Shown here piece by piece: positions 26,214 to 35,943 of a stretch of DNA of 64,000 nt. The stretch spans positions 1 through 64,000 of the forward strand of contig DPRM01000039.1 of the NCBI GenBank assembly GCA_003537645.1, written 5' to 3'. The first letter of the stretch is position 1. Every line of letters starts with the position of its first letter. Made by a program: the position numbers and the translations under genes. The DNA is from Prolixibacteraceae bacterium. GTDB taxonomy: Bacteria > Bacteroidota > Bacteroidia > Bacteroidales > Prolixibacteraceae. The notes beneath the pieces are model-generated. The model saw only the letters and a list, made by a program, of their open reading frames with translations, did no database searches and was not told the origin of the DNA.

Positions 26214-29200
26214 ATGGATAAAAACTATAAACAGTTTGTTGATAAGCTTAATTCTTACATTCGTAAGTTTTACCTTTATCAGTTGATAAGGGGGTTAATG
26301 CTTTTTATCCTGATACTCATCTCGTATTTTGGAGTTGTTTCGTTACTCGAATACTTAAGTTATTTCGATCCAAAAGTTAAATTAAGCATCGCTATTTTTA
26401 CAGTTGTACTTACCTTATTTGTATTTATCTATTTTATTATCAGACCATTTATTAAACTATTTGGTGTTGGTAAAATACTTAGTTTTTATGAGGTTTCTGC
26501 ACTTCTAAGTAAAAAATATCCCGAAATTAAAGACCGGTTAATAAACATTGTTGAACTTGCGGGTGAATCGCATTCTAATTATTCGAGTGAATTAACAAAA
26601 GCAAGTATAGATCAGAAAATTAATGAGTTAAAAGTATTTTCCTTTTCAGACGCTATCAGGTTAAAAGATTTAAAAGCGGTGTTTATTGCTTTTTCATTGG
26701 TTGTCGTGATTTTCTCTGCATGGTTTATAAGTTTTCCTGGTTTGTTTCAGGAAAGTTCGGTTCGTTTAATAAGATATCAGCAAAAGTTTGAAAAACCTGC
26801 CCCTTTTACCTTTTTTCTTAAAAATACCAACCTCGAAGTGGTGATTGGCGAATCAATAGATTTACAATTGGTTTGTGAAGGAAAGGAAATTCCGGCGATG
26901 ATGTATGTTAATATTGGTGGAAATAACTATTTAATGGCCAGTGAAGGTGATGTATTTCAATATACCATAGAAAATGTAAATAGTTCATTTTCTATTTATT
27001 TTACTGATAAGAAGTATATTTCGGATGATTATAAAATTTCAGTAATAAGTAAACCTTTCATTTCTGAATTTACTGTCGATGTTCAGTCACCGTTTTATAC
27101 AGGCCTCCAAACAGAAACACTTCAAAATATTGGTGATTTAAAAATTGCTTCAGGAACAACTGTTAACTGGAAGTTTAAAACTGTTGATACCGATAGCCTG
27201 GAAATAGTATTTAGCGACAGTACAAAAATTTCGGGAATTAGTGCTGGAAATGTATTTGAGTTGAAAAAGACTTTTTTGCAAAATACTGAATACCGTGTTT
27301 CAATTAAAAATTCGAGACTGAAAGATGAAAGCAGTCTTGTTTATAAAGTTCAGGTTGTTCCTGATTTGTTTCCTGAAATAAAAGTTGTGCAGGTACGCGA
27401 TACTATTGATTTCAGAAGGTTTCATTTTAAAGGAAATATTATTGACGATTACGGTTTTCACCAACTTGCGTTTATAATTGCGGTTGAAGGAAAGGACAGT
27501 TTAATTAGTATTCCGGTAACTCCATTCTTTTTGAATCAGGATTTTTATTATTCGTTTGATTTTGAATCGGTTAAAAATTTTGGAAAATCTTTTAAATATT
27601 ATTTTGCCGTTTCTGATAACGATTTTATCAATCATTTTAAACGTACTATCAGTGAAACTTTTACTTTCAGTTTTCCTGATTATCAGGAAATACTGGCCAA
27701 AGAGAATGCTGATATGAACTCGATTGATCAGTTGTTAAACAAGAGTTCGAAATTAACTGAGGAAATTCAGCAGGAGTTCCAGAATTTTAAGATGAAACAA
27801 ATTAATTCGAACATGTCTGATTACGAGAAATTTCAATCGGTAAAGGATATTGTGAATAAGAAGAATGAGCTTGAAAGTGTACTGGAACAGATTGCACAAC
27901 AAAATAAGGATGCCAATAATTTTCTGAATTCGTTTTCGGAAGACAAGGCTGAATTACTTAAAAAGCAACAACAAATTGATGATTTGCTGAATGAGGTTTT
28001 TAGCGATGAATTGAAAAAGCTATTTGATGAGTTCAACGAACTTGCCAAACAGTTTGATCCTAAAAAATTCGATCAGTTGTCGAAAGAAATGAATACCGGT
28101 TTGGATGATCTTTCAAAACAATTGGATAAAAATATGCAGTTGCTTAAAAAATTGAAAGTCGAACAGAAAGTTGAGCGGGTGTTGGAGGAGATGAAAAAGT
28201 TGGCAATTTCAGAGAAGCAAATTCAGGAAGAAATAAAGGACAAAGATAATTTGAGCAATGCTGCTGAATCTGAAAAAGCTAATTCGGATCATTTAAGTGA
28301 AATTGAAAAGGATTTTCAGGATGCAATTGAGTATAATAGTACGCTCGACAAGCCAATGAACTTGTTTAAGCTTGATGCCGAATTCGAAAATATTAAAGAT
28401 AATTACAAGGAAATATTGGACGAGATTAAAAAGAAGAACCGGAAGAAAGCTTCTGATAAAATAGGAGAGAATTCAAAAGCAATGGATGAATTGGCTTTTT
28501 CTATCGATCAAATGTTGAAAAGTAATAAGAAGAAAGAGAATAGTATCAATATTGAAGTTATAAAACAGATTCTTGATAATTTGATTTTGGTTTCGTTTGA
28601 TCAGGAGAAACTTTTAAATACTCTCGCTAAAATTGATTATAATAACCCTCTTATTAATCAATTGAAAATCAATCAGAAGAATATGCAGCAGCAGATAAGC
28701 TTTGTTAAAGATTCGCTTTATTCGTTGTCAAAACGGACTCCCGAAATTAGTTCTGTAATTAATAAGGAATTATTGGCGCTGGAGAACAATGTTGTTTCTT
28801 CGTTTGATAATCTGGAATCTGGAAATATTGGTGGTTCACGAATGTATCAGCAATATGTGATTACAGCAGCAAATAATCTGGCCCTATTTTTAAGCGAAGC
28901 GCTTGATAATATTAAGAAACAAGAAGAATCTGCCGGAAGTGGTGATGAAGATTGTGATAAACCAGGCGGAAAGGGATCGAAACCAAGTATGAGTAGTTTA
29001 AAGGAAAGTCAAAATTCGATCAAGGAACAACTGCAACAAATGATTGACCAGATGAAGAGTGGTGATATGGGTAAATTGAGCAAAAGTATTGGTCAAACTA
29101 TTGCACAACAAGAGGTTATGCAGCAACTTATTCGCGATATGCTAAATGGGACTGAAATGGGAAAAGAGGCAAAAGGACAGTTGCAGGCGGTTGAGCAGTT

Positions 29201-29498
29201 ATTGGAACAATGGAGAAGAGATTTGATTAATAAGAACATTAGTAATGAGTTAATTAATCGTCAGAATTTGATTTTATCAAAATTACTTGAAGCTGAAAAA
29301 TCAGAATTTGAACGCGATTTTGATGATAAACGTGAGTCGAAAACAGCTACTGATATTAAGAAAGCAAACCCTGAAGGCTATTTTGAGTATAACAACAAAG
29401 CTAAAAACGAAAATGAATTGCTAAAAAGAAGCAATTACCAATTGCGGAATTTTTATGATCAGAAATACAACAACTTTTTAAACCAGATTAAAAATTAA
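26214..29498 (+). CDS. DUF4175 membrane protein with long coiled coils
   Basis: A 1094 aa protein known only as a family (DUF4175) in Bacteroidota and some other groups. Two membrane helices lie near the N-terminus (about 22-45 and 56-80) and a third near 163-182. A beta-rich part follows (about 190-500). The rest is highly charged coiled coil, rich in Gln, Lys and Glu, ending in a low-complexity Gly/Asp stretch and a helical tail. Function is unknown; the design suggests an envelope structural or scaffold protein. It is the first gene of a plus-strand run with an RsbW-like ATPase and ybeY. Codon choice is strikingly AT-rich compared with the aromatic operon at 45.7-47.7 kb. Confidence 0.82.
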   Translation: MDKNYKQFVDKLNSYIRKFYLYQLIRGLMLFILILISYFGVVSLLEYLSYFDPKVKLSIAIFTVVLTLFVFIYFIIRPFIKLFGVGKILSFYEVSALLSKKYPEIKDRLINIVELAGESHSNYSSELTKASIDQKINELKVFSFSDAIRLKDLKAVFIAFSLVVVIFSAWFISFPGLFQESSVRLIRYQQKFEKPAPFTFFLKNTNLEVVIGESIDLQLVCEGKEIPAMMYVNIGGNNYLMASEGDVFQYTIENVNSSFSIYFTDKKYISDDYKISVISKPFISEFTVDVQSPFYTGLQTETLQNIGDLKIASGTTVNWKFKTVDTDSLEIVFSDSTKISGISAGNVFELKKTFLQNTEYRVSIKNSRLKDESSLVYKVQVVPDLFPEIKVVQVRDTIDFRRFHFKGNIIDDYGFHQLAFIIAVEGKDSLISIPVTPFFLNQDFYYSFDFESVKNFGKSFKYYFAVSDNDFINHFKRTISETFTFSFPDYQEILAKENADMNSIDQLLNKSSKLTEEIQQEFQNFKMKQINSNMSDYEKFQSVKDIVNKKNELESVLEQIAQQNKDANNFLNSFSEDKAELLKKQQQIDDLLNEVFSDELKKLFDEFNELAKQFDPKKFDQLSKEMNTGLDDLSKQLDKNMQLLKKLKVEQKVERVLEEMKKLAISEKQIQEEIKDKDNLSNAAESEKANSDHLSEIEKDFQDAIEYNSTLDKPMNLFKLDAEFENIKDNYKEILDEIKKKNRKKASDKIGENSKAMDELAFSIDQMLKSNKKKENSINIEVIKQILDNLILVSFDQEKLLNTLAKIDYNNPLINQLKINQKNMQQQISFVKDSLYSLSKRTPEISSVINKELLALENNVVSSFDNLESGNIGGSRMYQQYVITAANNLALFLSEALDNIKKQEESAGSGDEDCDKPGGKGSKPSMSSLKESQNSIKEQLQQMIDQMKSGDMGKLSKSIGQTIAQQEVMQQLIRDMLNGTEMGKEAKGQLQAVEQLLEQWRRDLINKNISNELINRQNLILSKLLEAEKSEFERDFDDKRESKTATDIKKANPEGYFEYNNKAKNENELLKRSNYQLRNFYDQKYNNFLNQIKN

Positions 29499-29500
29499 TT

Positions 29501-29902
29501 TTGGAGCGCATTTTAGTCATATCGTCCGAATTAATTAATATAGACAAAGTAAGAATTTTTCTGAAGGATGTTTATGAGGAATTTCCTTTGAACATGAGAT
29601 CTTTCAATCAGGTTTTTTTAGGAATTAGTGAAGCTGTTAATAATGCTGTTTTGCATGGAAATAATCAGGATCCGCAAAAAAATGTTATTATAAAGCTAAA
29701 TCTTAATGGAAACGAGATGCATGTTGAGATTGAGGATGAAGGTGATGGATTTTGCGAGAGCATATTGTTCGATCCAACCTTGCCCGCGAGTATAAAATGC
29801 GAAAATGGACGCGGAATTTTTATCATGCAACATTTGGCCGATCAGGTTTATTTTAAAGAGAACGGAAGAAAAGTGTATATTATATTTACAATTCCCCAAT
29901 GA
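29501..29902 (+). CDS. RsbW-like HATPase (anti-sigma/serine kinase type)
   Basis: A 133 aa small ATPase of the GHKL fold, like RsbW and SpoIIAB, which phosphorylate or bind a partner protein in switch pathways. N-box GISEAVNNAVLHGN near 47-60, G1 box IEDEGDGF near 81-88 and G2 GRGIFIMQHLAD near 108 are intact. The start is probably TTG 29501, since it gives a full-length domain and follows the DUF4175 stop by two bases; the first in-frame ATG would remove the first 30 residues. No anti-anti-sigma partner lies nearby. Its last 4 bases overlap the ybeY start (ATGA). Confidence 0.85.
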   Translation: MERILVISSELINIDKVRIFLKDVYEEFPLNMRSFNQVFLGISEAVNNAVLHGNNQDPQKNVIIKLNLNGNEMHVEIEDEGDGFCESILFDPTLPASIKCENGRGIFIMQHLADQVYFKENGRKVYIIFTIPQ

Positions 29903-30321
29903 GTATTAATTATTGTAGCGAGGATGTTTCTGTTCCAAAAATTAAGAAACGGAAAATTAGTGGATGGATTAAGGAAACAATAATTTCTGAAGGAAAAACA
30001 CCCGGAGAGATTTCCTTTATTTTTTGTTCTGATAATTTTTTGCTTGAAGTAAATAAGCAATATCTGAATCACGACTATTTTACTGATATCATTACTTTCG
30101 ATTATGTAGAGAATAATGTTATTTCAGGAGATATTTTTATAAGTTGTGATAGGGTAAAAGAGAATGCAAAGGAGTTTAATGCTGAATTTTTAAATGAATT
30201 GTCGCGAATTATAATTCATGGAGTTTTGCACTTGTGTGGATATAAAGATAAAAGTAAAAAAGACAAATTTTTGATGACGCAAAAGGAGGATTTTTACCTT
30301 AATGTGTTGTCAAATTGTTGA
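29899..30321 (+). CDS. ybeY: Endoribonuclease YbeY
   Basis: A zinc-dependent RNase for 16S rRNA 3' maturation and ribosome quality control; 140 aa. The metal motif reads HGVLHLCGYKD, where many bacteria have HGxLHLxGYDH, so the third His ligand is replaced by Asp. I believe this is common among Bacteroidota YbeY proteins but cannot check that here. The gene overlaps the RsbW-like gene by 4 bases and lies 21 bases before mnmG. Confidence 0.9.
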   Translation: MSINYCSEDVSVPKIKKRKISGWIKETIISEGKTPGEISFIFCSDNFLLEVNKQYLNHDYFTDIITFDYVENNVISGDIFISCDRVKENAKEFNAEFLNELSRIIIHGVLHLCGYKDKSKKDKFLMTQKEDFYLNVLSNC

Positions 30322-30342
30322 TTAATAAATAAATAACGATAG

Positions 30343-32220
30343 ATGTTACCGTTTTACGATGTTATAGTTGTTGGAGGAGGCCATGCAGGTTGTGAAGCAG
30401 CTGTTGCTGCGGCAAATTTGGGTTCGAAAACATTGTTGATTACAATGGATATGACCAAATATGCGCAAATGTCGTGTAATCCGGCGATGGGTGGAATTGC
30501 AAAAGGTCAGATCGTTCGCGAAATTGACGCTTTGGGTGGTTATTCAGGTATTGTAACCGACAAGTCAAGCATTCAATTCCGGATGTTGAATCAGTCGAAG
30601 GGACCAGCTATGTGGAGTCCCCGTTCACAGTGCGACAGGGTTCGTTTTACCGAACTGTGGCGACATGTTTTGGAGAACACTCCTAATCTGGATTTATGGC
30701 AGGATGCGGTTATTTCGTTGCATATAAAAGATAATGTTGTTACAGGCGTAAAAACAAAAATTGGAGTTGATTTTTATTCAAAATCGGTTGTTTTAACAAA
30801 CGGTACTTTTCTGAATGGTCTGATGCATATTGGCAAAGCACAGATGGAAGGTGGTCGGATAGGAGAGAGTGCGTCGTATCATATTTCTGAACAATTGTTG
30901 AATGCGGGTTTTAAAACCGGGCGTTTAAAAACTGGTACTCCGGTTAGAATTGACGGTCGCTCAGTCGATTTTTCAAAGCTTACAGAACAAAGTGGTGATG
31001 AAGTTGTCCGTAAATTTTCATTTTTACCTGAAATTGAATCAGGATTGAAGCAAAAAAGTTGCTGGATTACCTACACCAACGAAGAGGTTCACAGTATATT
31101 GGAGGAAGGATTTGAAGATTCGCCAATGTATAATGGAACTATTCAGGGTACCGGACCACGATATTGTCCCAGTATTGAATCTAAAATTGTCACTTTTGCG
31201 GAGCGTACTTCTCATCAGCTTTTTTTAGAGCCAGAAGGGGAGGACACAATTGAGTTTTATCTAAATGGGTTTTCTTCTTCCTTACCATGGGATGTTCAGT
31301 TACGTGCTTTAAAGAAGGTGCCGGGCTTTGAAGATGTTCGTATTTTCCGTCCCGGATATGCGATTGAATATGATTATTTTGACCCTACACAATTGCTTCA
31401 TACACTCGAAACAAAACTCGTTAATAACCTCTTTTTTGCCGGACAGATTAATGGAACTACGGGTTATGAAGAAGCGGCGGCACAGGGATTGGTTGCAGGA
31501 ATCAATGCTCATCAAAAAGTGAATGGATTAGAACCATTTATTCTGAAACGCGACGAAGCATACATCGGTGTTTTGGTTGATGATTTGGTTACAAAAGGTG
31601 TTGATGAGCCTTATCGTATGTTTACTTCAAGAGCTGAATATCGTATCCTTTTACGACAGGATAATGCTGATTTCCGTCTCACTTCCCGATCTTATGAATT
31701 GGGATTGGCAAAGAAAGATCGGTATGATTTGCTTGTTGAAAAGAAAATGGCGGTTGATAAAATCATTGAATTTGTTTCTGAATTTTCGATTAAACCACAG
31801 TTTATCGATGCTATTTTAGCGGCAAAAGGTTCTTCGCCTTTGAAACAGGGAGTAAAATTAATTGACGTAATTCTTCGTCCGCAGATTTCAATTTTCGATT
31901 TGATTGAGGATATTGTTCCTTTTAAAACATTTCTTAAGTTTTTGCCCATTGATCGGTTTAATGAATTTTTGGAATCAGCAGAGATTGCTATCAAATATGC
32001 TGGATATATTGATCGTGAAAAATTAGTGGCCGATAAATACAGAAGGCTTGAAAATATTAATATTTCCGGAAAATTCGATTACAATAGTATGTTGACAATT
32101 AGTACGGAAGCCAGACAGAAACTCACTGAAATTCAACCCGAAACCATTGGCCAGGCCAGTCGTATTTCAGGGGTCAGTCCGTCAGATATTAATGTTTTAC
32201 TTGTTCTTTTGGGTCGTTAA
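30343..32220 (+). CDS. mnmG: tRNA uridine-5-carboxymethylaminomethyl modification enzyme MnmG
   Basis: With MnmE it builds the cmnm5U modification at tRNA position 34, using FAD and a folate derivative. Length 625 aa is standard. The FAD-binding [10 protein letters not shown] is at 11-20, [23 protein letters not shown] follows near 45, and the second nucleotide site [16 protein letters not shown] is near 365. In many bacteria mnmG lies close to the replication origin, and a parS-like site directly follows it here. Codon use is less AT-rich than in the DUF4175 gene before it. Confidence 0.97.
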   Translation: MLPFYDVIVVGGGHAGCEAAVAAANLGSKTLLITMDMTKYAQMSCNPAMGGIAKGQIVREIDALGGYSGIVTDKSSIQFRMLNQSKGPAMWSPRSQCDRVRFTELWRHVLENTPNLDLWQDAVISLHIKDNVVTGVKTKIGVDFYSKSVVLTNGTFLNGLMHIGKAQMEGGRIGESASYHISEQLLNAGFKTGRLKTGTPVRIDGRSVDFSKLTEQSGDEVVRKFSFLPEIESGLKQKSCWITYTNEEVHSILEEGFEDSPMYNGTIQGTGPRYCPSIESKIVTFAERTSHQLFLEPEGEDTIEFYLNGFSSSLPWDVQLRALKKVPGFEDVRIFRPGYAIEYDYFDPTQLLHTLETKLVNNLFFAGQINGTTGYEEAAAQGLVAGINAHQKVNGLEPFILKRDEAYIGVLVDDLVTKGVDEPYRMFTSRAEYRILLRQDNADFRLTSRSYELGLAKKDRYDLLVEKKMAVDKIIEFVSEFSIKPQFIDAILAAKGSSPLKQGVKLIDVILRPQISIFDLIEDIVPFKTFLKFLPIDRFNEFLESAEIAIKYAGYIDREKLVADKYRRLENINISGKFDYNSMLTISTEARQKLTEIQPETIGQASRISGVSPSDINVLLVLLGR

Positions 32221-32236
32221 TGTTCCACGTGGAACT
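32221..32236. promoter_or_regulatory. parS: parS-like centromere site
   Basis: GTTCCACGTGGAAC at 32222-32235 is a perfect 14-base palindrome directly after the mnmG stop, before apt. It differs from the general parS consensus TGTTTCACGTGAAACA only in the symmetric T/C and A/G pair, a variant accepted by chromosomal ParB proteins. parS sites cluster near the replication origin, as mnmG often does. ParB binding is inferred. Confidence 0.75.
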
Positions 32237-32250
32237 TTTAAAATTATAAA

Positions 32251-32769
32251 ATGGAGCTTAAAAATTTTGTTCGTGTTATTGAAAACTATCCAATAGAAGG
32301 GATAAGTTTTAAGGATATTACCACTTTATTGAAGGAGCCTGTAGCCTTTAAACAGGTTGTTGATGAAATTTCGTCGTATTTTAACGGCAAAGGAATTACC
32401 AAAGTTGTATCACTCGAATCGCGTGGTTTTATTGTTGGGGGAGCGGTTGCATATTGCATTAATGCCGGTTTTGTGCCAATTCGCAAAAAGGGAAAACTAC
32501 CTTCTGAACTCATCAGCGAATCGTATGAGTTGGAATATGGTGTTGATTCGATCGAGATGCATCTTGATGCTTTGACCGAAGACGACGTTGTTTTAATTCA
32601 TGACGATTTGTTGGCCACCGGAGGAACAGCCCTCGCAGCTTTGAATTTGGTGAAGCAAATGAACGTGAAAAAAATCTACTTGTCGTTTATCTGCGATCTG
32701 ACTTTTATTAAAACTGAAAAGAAAGTAGAATTGGAAAATTTCGAATCCCATTCTGTCATTCAGTATTAA
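32251..32769 (+). CDS. apt: Adenine phosphoribosyltransferase
   Basis: Makes AMP from adenine and PRPP in purine salvage. The 172 aa protein has the PRPP-binding motif VLIHDDLLATGGTALA near 112-127 and the N-terminal YPIEGISFKDIT and SRGFIVGGAVA segments typical of Apt. It is 30 bases after mnmG, with the parS-like site in between, and 27 bases before uvrC. Confidence 0.96.
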   Translation: MELKNFVRVIENYPIEGISFKDITTLLKEPVAFKQVVDEISSYFNGKGITKVVSLESRGFIVGGAVAYCINAGFVPIRKKGKLPSELISESYELEYGVDSIEMHLDALTEDDVVLIHDDLLATGGTALAALNLVKQMNVKKIYLSFICDLTFIKTEKKVELENFESHSVIQY

Positions 32770-32796
32770 TTTTCTTCCTACCCAAAAGCTTTTCTA

Positions 32797-34605
32797 ATGG
32801 TATTGAAAAATGCTGAATATCTTAAATCCCTGGTTTCGGTACTTCCCGATCAACCCGGAATATATCAGTATTTCGACCAAAGCGGAAAAATTATTTATGT
32901 CGGAAAAGCGAAGAATTTAAAGAAAAGGGTTACTTCTTACTTTGTAAAAAATCATCAGAATCGAAAAACAGAACTTCTTGTCAGGAGCATTTCAGACATC
33001 AAACACATGGTGGTTGAAACCGAACAGGATGCTCTGCTACTCGAAAATAACCTGATAAAAAAGTATCAGCCCCGATATAATATCCGGCTGAAAGACGACA
33101 AAACCTACCCGTGGATCGTCATCAAAAATGAACGGTTCCCAAGAGTATTTCAAACCCGAAATGTGATAAAGGATGGATCAACCTATTTTGGTCCATATAC
33201 CTCAGTTTTTACAGTGCGCATGTTGCTCGATTTTTTCAGGAAAACGTACAAGCTCCGCAATTGCAAACTGAATCTTTCTGAAGAGAATGTACGCCTGAAA
33301 AAGTTTAAAGTATGTCTGGAATATCACATCGGGAATTGTCTCGGACCCTGTGTAGGGAAACTGGAGCACGATCAGTACATGAAAAGTATTGATCAAATAA
33401 AGGAGATATTGAAGGGAAATATATCAGGAGTAATCAAATATCTCAAGGATTTGATGAACCAATATTCTTCGGAATACAAGTTTGAGGAGGCGGCTTTAAT
33501 AAAGGATAAGCTTGAATTGCTCGAAAAATTTCAATCGAAATCTGCTGTTGTTAGTAATACGATTAGTGATGTCGATGTTTTCACAATCGATCAGGATGAA
33601 GATTTTGCATATATCAATTACCTGAAAATTATTCAGGGAGCAATCATGCAAACCTATACTTTGGAACTAAAAAAAGTATTGGACGAATCGCCGGAAGAAT
33701 TATTGGAACTCGCCATTGTTGATATCCGTCAGAAAATATTCAGTAATGCGAAGGAAATTTTAGTTCCCATTAAATTGGATTATGAATTGGAAGGTGTAAA
33801 ATTTCTGATTCCAAAACAGGGCGACAAAAAGAAGTTGCTCGATTTGTCGGAGCGGAATGCAAAATATTACCGGATCGAAAAGCAAAAGCATACATCGGTG
33901 CCGAGGACCGAAAAAAATGCGAACCGTGTTTTGGAGACTATGCAAAAAGATCTGCAATTAAAATCTCAACCAGTGCACATCGAGTGTTTCGACAATAGTA
34001 ATTTACAGGGAACAAATCCGGTTGCTTCGTGTGTGGTTTTCAGAAATAGCAGACCTTCGAAAAGAGATTATCGCCATTACAACGTAAAAACAGTGGAAGG
34101 TCCAAATGATTTTGCGTCGATGGAGGAAATTGTTTTCCGAAGATACCGGCGTTTGATTGACGAAGAAAATTCGTTACCGCAGTTGATTGTTGTTGATGGA
34201 GGGAAGGGTCAGTTGGGCGCTGCATTAAACGCACTTGAAAAATTAGGCCTGCGTGGCAAAATTGCAATTATCGGAATTGCAAAAAGATTGGAAGAAATTT
34301 ATTTCCCCGGCGATTCGGTTCCATTGTATCTTGACAAAAATTCGGAGACACTGAAAATTATTCAGCAGATGCGCGACGAAGCCCACCGTTTTGGAATTAC
34401 ATTTCACCGCAACAAACGATCGGGTGAATTTATAAAATCGGAACTCGAAAATATTTCAGGAATAGGAGAGAAGACGATAACTGCGGTTTTAAAGCGTTTT
34501 AAGAGCGTCGAGAATTTAAAAAAACAAGGGTACCGCGTGGTTGCCGACGAAATAGGCGATTCTAAAGCACGTATAATCTTCAATTTTTATAAGCTAAGCT
34601 ATTGA
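32797..34605 (+). CDS. uvrC: Excinuclease ABC subunit C
   Basis: The nuclease of nucleotide excision repair that cuts on both sides of a lesion after UvrAB loading. It has 602 aa with the GIY-YIG domain at about 18-100 (PGIYQYFDQSGKIIYVGKAK), a UVR segment (YKFEEAALIKDKLELLEKF), an RNase H-like C-terminal nuclease (ECFDNSNLQGTNPVAS, IVVDGGKGQL) and a terminal helix-hairpin-helix (ISGIGEKTITAVLKRF). It ends the plus-strand run; a terminator follows. Confidence 0.97.
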   Translation: MVLKNAEYLKSLVSVLPDQPGIYQYFDQSGKIIYVGKAKNLKKRVTSYFVKNHQNRKTELLVRSISDIKHMVVETEQDALLLENNLIKKYQPRYNIRLKDDKTYPWIVIKNERFPRVFQTRNVIKDGSTYFGPYTSVFTVRMLLDFFRKTYKLRNCKLNLSEENVRLKKFKVCLEYHIGNCLGPCVGKLEHDQYMKSIDQIKEILKGNISGVIKYLKDLMNQYSSEYKFEEAALIKDKLELLEKFQSKSAVVSNTISDVDVFTIDQDEDFAYINYLKIIQGAIMQTYTLELKKVLDESPEELLELAIVDIRQKIFSNAKEILVPIKLDYELEGVKFLIPKQGDKKKLLDLSERNAKYYRIEKQKHTSVPRTEKNANRVLETMQKDLQLKSQPVHIECFDNSNLQGTNPVASCVVFRNSRPSKRDYRHYNVKTVEGPNDFASMEEIVFRRYRRLIDEENSLPQLIVVDGGKGQLGAALNALEKLGLRGKIAIIGIAKRLEEIYFPGDSVPLYLDKNSETLKIIQQMRDEAHRFGITFHRNKRSGEFIKSELENISGIGEKTITAVLKRFKSVENLKKQGYRVVADEIGDSKARIIFNFYKLSY

Positions 34606-34610
34606 AATAA

Positions 34611-34645
34611 AAATGCTTAAACCGTGAAAGTTTAAGCATTTTTTG
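34611..34645. terminator. Intrinsic terminator between uvrC and rsgA
   Basis: AAATGCTTAAAC (34611-34622) pairs perfectly with GTTTAAGCATTT (34630-34641) around a seven-base loop, followed by TTTT. On the minus strand a T-rich tract also follows, so it can end both convergent genes. Confidence 0.88.
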
Positions 34646-34669
34646 TGTTGTATTTTTGAATGAACCAGA

Positions 34670-35614
34670 TCAGTTTCGGTATTTTTCTTCCGAATTTAGT
34701 AATCCGACGTAGGTATCGTACCTGCTCTCCGCAATTTGGCCATCTGTCACCGCTTTTTTTACTGCGCAACCAGGTTCATGGGTATGGGTGCAATTGTAGT
34801 ACTGGCAATTATTCAAAAGTTGAAACATTTCCGGAAAATAATGTGAGATTTCCTCTTTTACCATTTCCAGCAACCCAAAACCTTTTATGCCCGGAGTGTC
34901 GATAATAAATCCGCCAAAGTCCAGGTCTATCATTTCTGAATAGGTGGTAGTGTGTTTGCCGGAGTGATGCGAATCTGAAATAATTCCTGTTTTTAACATT
35001 AAGCCCGGCTGAATGGAATTGATGATGGTTGATTTGCCCACTCCTGAATGTCCGGAGAGAACATTCGTTTTATCTTTAATCATCAGTTTCAATTCCTCAA
35101 TACCGATATTCTTTTTTGCTGAAATTTTTAAACATTTGTAGCCGGCAGCTTCATAAATATCAATTAAAGAATTCATTAATAGTGTTTGCTCTTCGTCGTA
35201 CAGGTCAGTTTTATTGAAGATGATGCGGCAGGGAATTCGGTATGCTTCGGCCGAAACAAGAAAACGATCGATAAAAGTGGTGGTGGTAACCGGATGTTTA
35301 ATGGTTACAATCAGGAAAGCCTGATCGATGTTGGCTGCAATGATATGCGATTCTTTCGAAAGGTTGGGAGATTTCCGGATGATGTAATTTTTCCGTTCTA
35401 TTATGTTTGTTATAAGCCCCGTAACTAGGCCTTCAGAATTGTTATCTTCCTTTTGTTCAGTTATTTCTACATGGTCGCCAACAGCAATGGGATTGGTGCT
35501 CCTGATTCCTTTTATTCTGAAATTTCCTTTAATTCTACATTCAATTGAGTTTCCATCGTCGGTTTTTACGGTGTACCAACTTCCGGTCGATTTTATTACA
35601 ATACCTTTTTTCAA
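34670..35614 (-). CDS. rsgA: Ribosome small subunit-dependent GTPase RsgA
   Basis: A circularly permuted GTPase that checks late 30S subunit maturation. It has 314 aa: an OB-fold at the N-terminus, then the G4 motif NKTD near 139, the G1 P-loop GHSGVGKST near 192, G3 DTPGIKGFG near 244 and a C-terminal zinc knuckle with Cys and His in [16 protein letters not shown]. It converges with uvrC. A composite palindromic repeat lies upstream. Confidence 0.95.
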   Translation of the reverse strand: MKKGIVIKSTGSWYTVKTDDGNSIECRIKGNFRIKGIRSTNPIAVGDHVEITEQKEDNNSEGLVTGLITNIIERKNYIIRKSPNLSKESHIIAANIDQAFLIVTIKHPVTTTTFIDRFLVSAEAYRIPCRIIFNKTDLYDEEQTLLMNSLIDIYEAAGYKCLKISAKKNIGIEELKLMIKDKTNVLSGHSGVGKSTIINSIQPGLMLKTGIISDSHHSGKHTTTYSEMIDLDFGGFIIDTPGIKGFGLLEMVKEEISHYFPEMFQLLNNCQYYNCTHTHEPGCAVKKAVTDGQIAESRYDTYVGLLNSEEKYRN

Positions 35615-35688
35615 TGCTTATTTTCGCTTTAGATTAATTACTAATAATACCTTTGAAACTCTGAGTCTAATCCGAAAGTCGGGTGCTT

Positions 35689-35878
35689 ATCCCGAAGGGA
35701 TAGAATTTGAATAACCATCGGTGAAACCGGTGGCAAAGAGATGAATTTAAATCGCAACCCTGAAGGGGTTGAATTTTTAGTGTGCTAATATTCAACCCTT
35801 TCAGGGTTGCGTGTTCGTCTTTCATTCTTCCGCGGGTTTCACCCACGGTTATTCAAATTCAGTCCTTTCAGGACTTTT
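35689..35878. repeat. Composite nested inverted repeat (about 190 bp)
   Basis: The core is a 22-base arm at 35753-35774 paired with 35790-35811 with one mismatch (CGCAACCCTGAAGGGGTTGA side). Outside it, GAATAACCATCGGTGAAACC pairs with the complement of GGTTTCACCCACGGTTATTC, and farther out CCCGAAGGGA and AGTCCTTTCAGGACT form local hairpins. The whole block could fold into one long cruciform. It looks like a non-coding dispersed repeat of the sort scattered in Bacteroidota genomes. It fills most of the gap between rsgA and the exonuclease gene. Confidence 0.7.
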
Positions 35879-35943
35879 TTATACTTTCTGACTGATTAGA
35901 GTGGACTCAACTCTTTAAATATGAACCAAAAGTAACAAAAATT

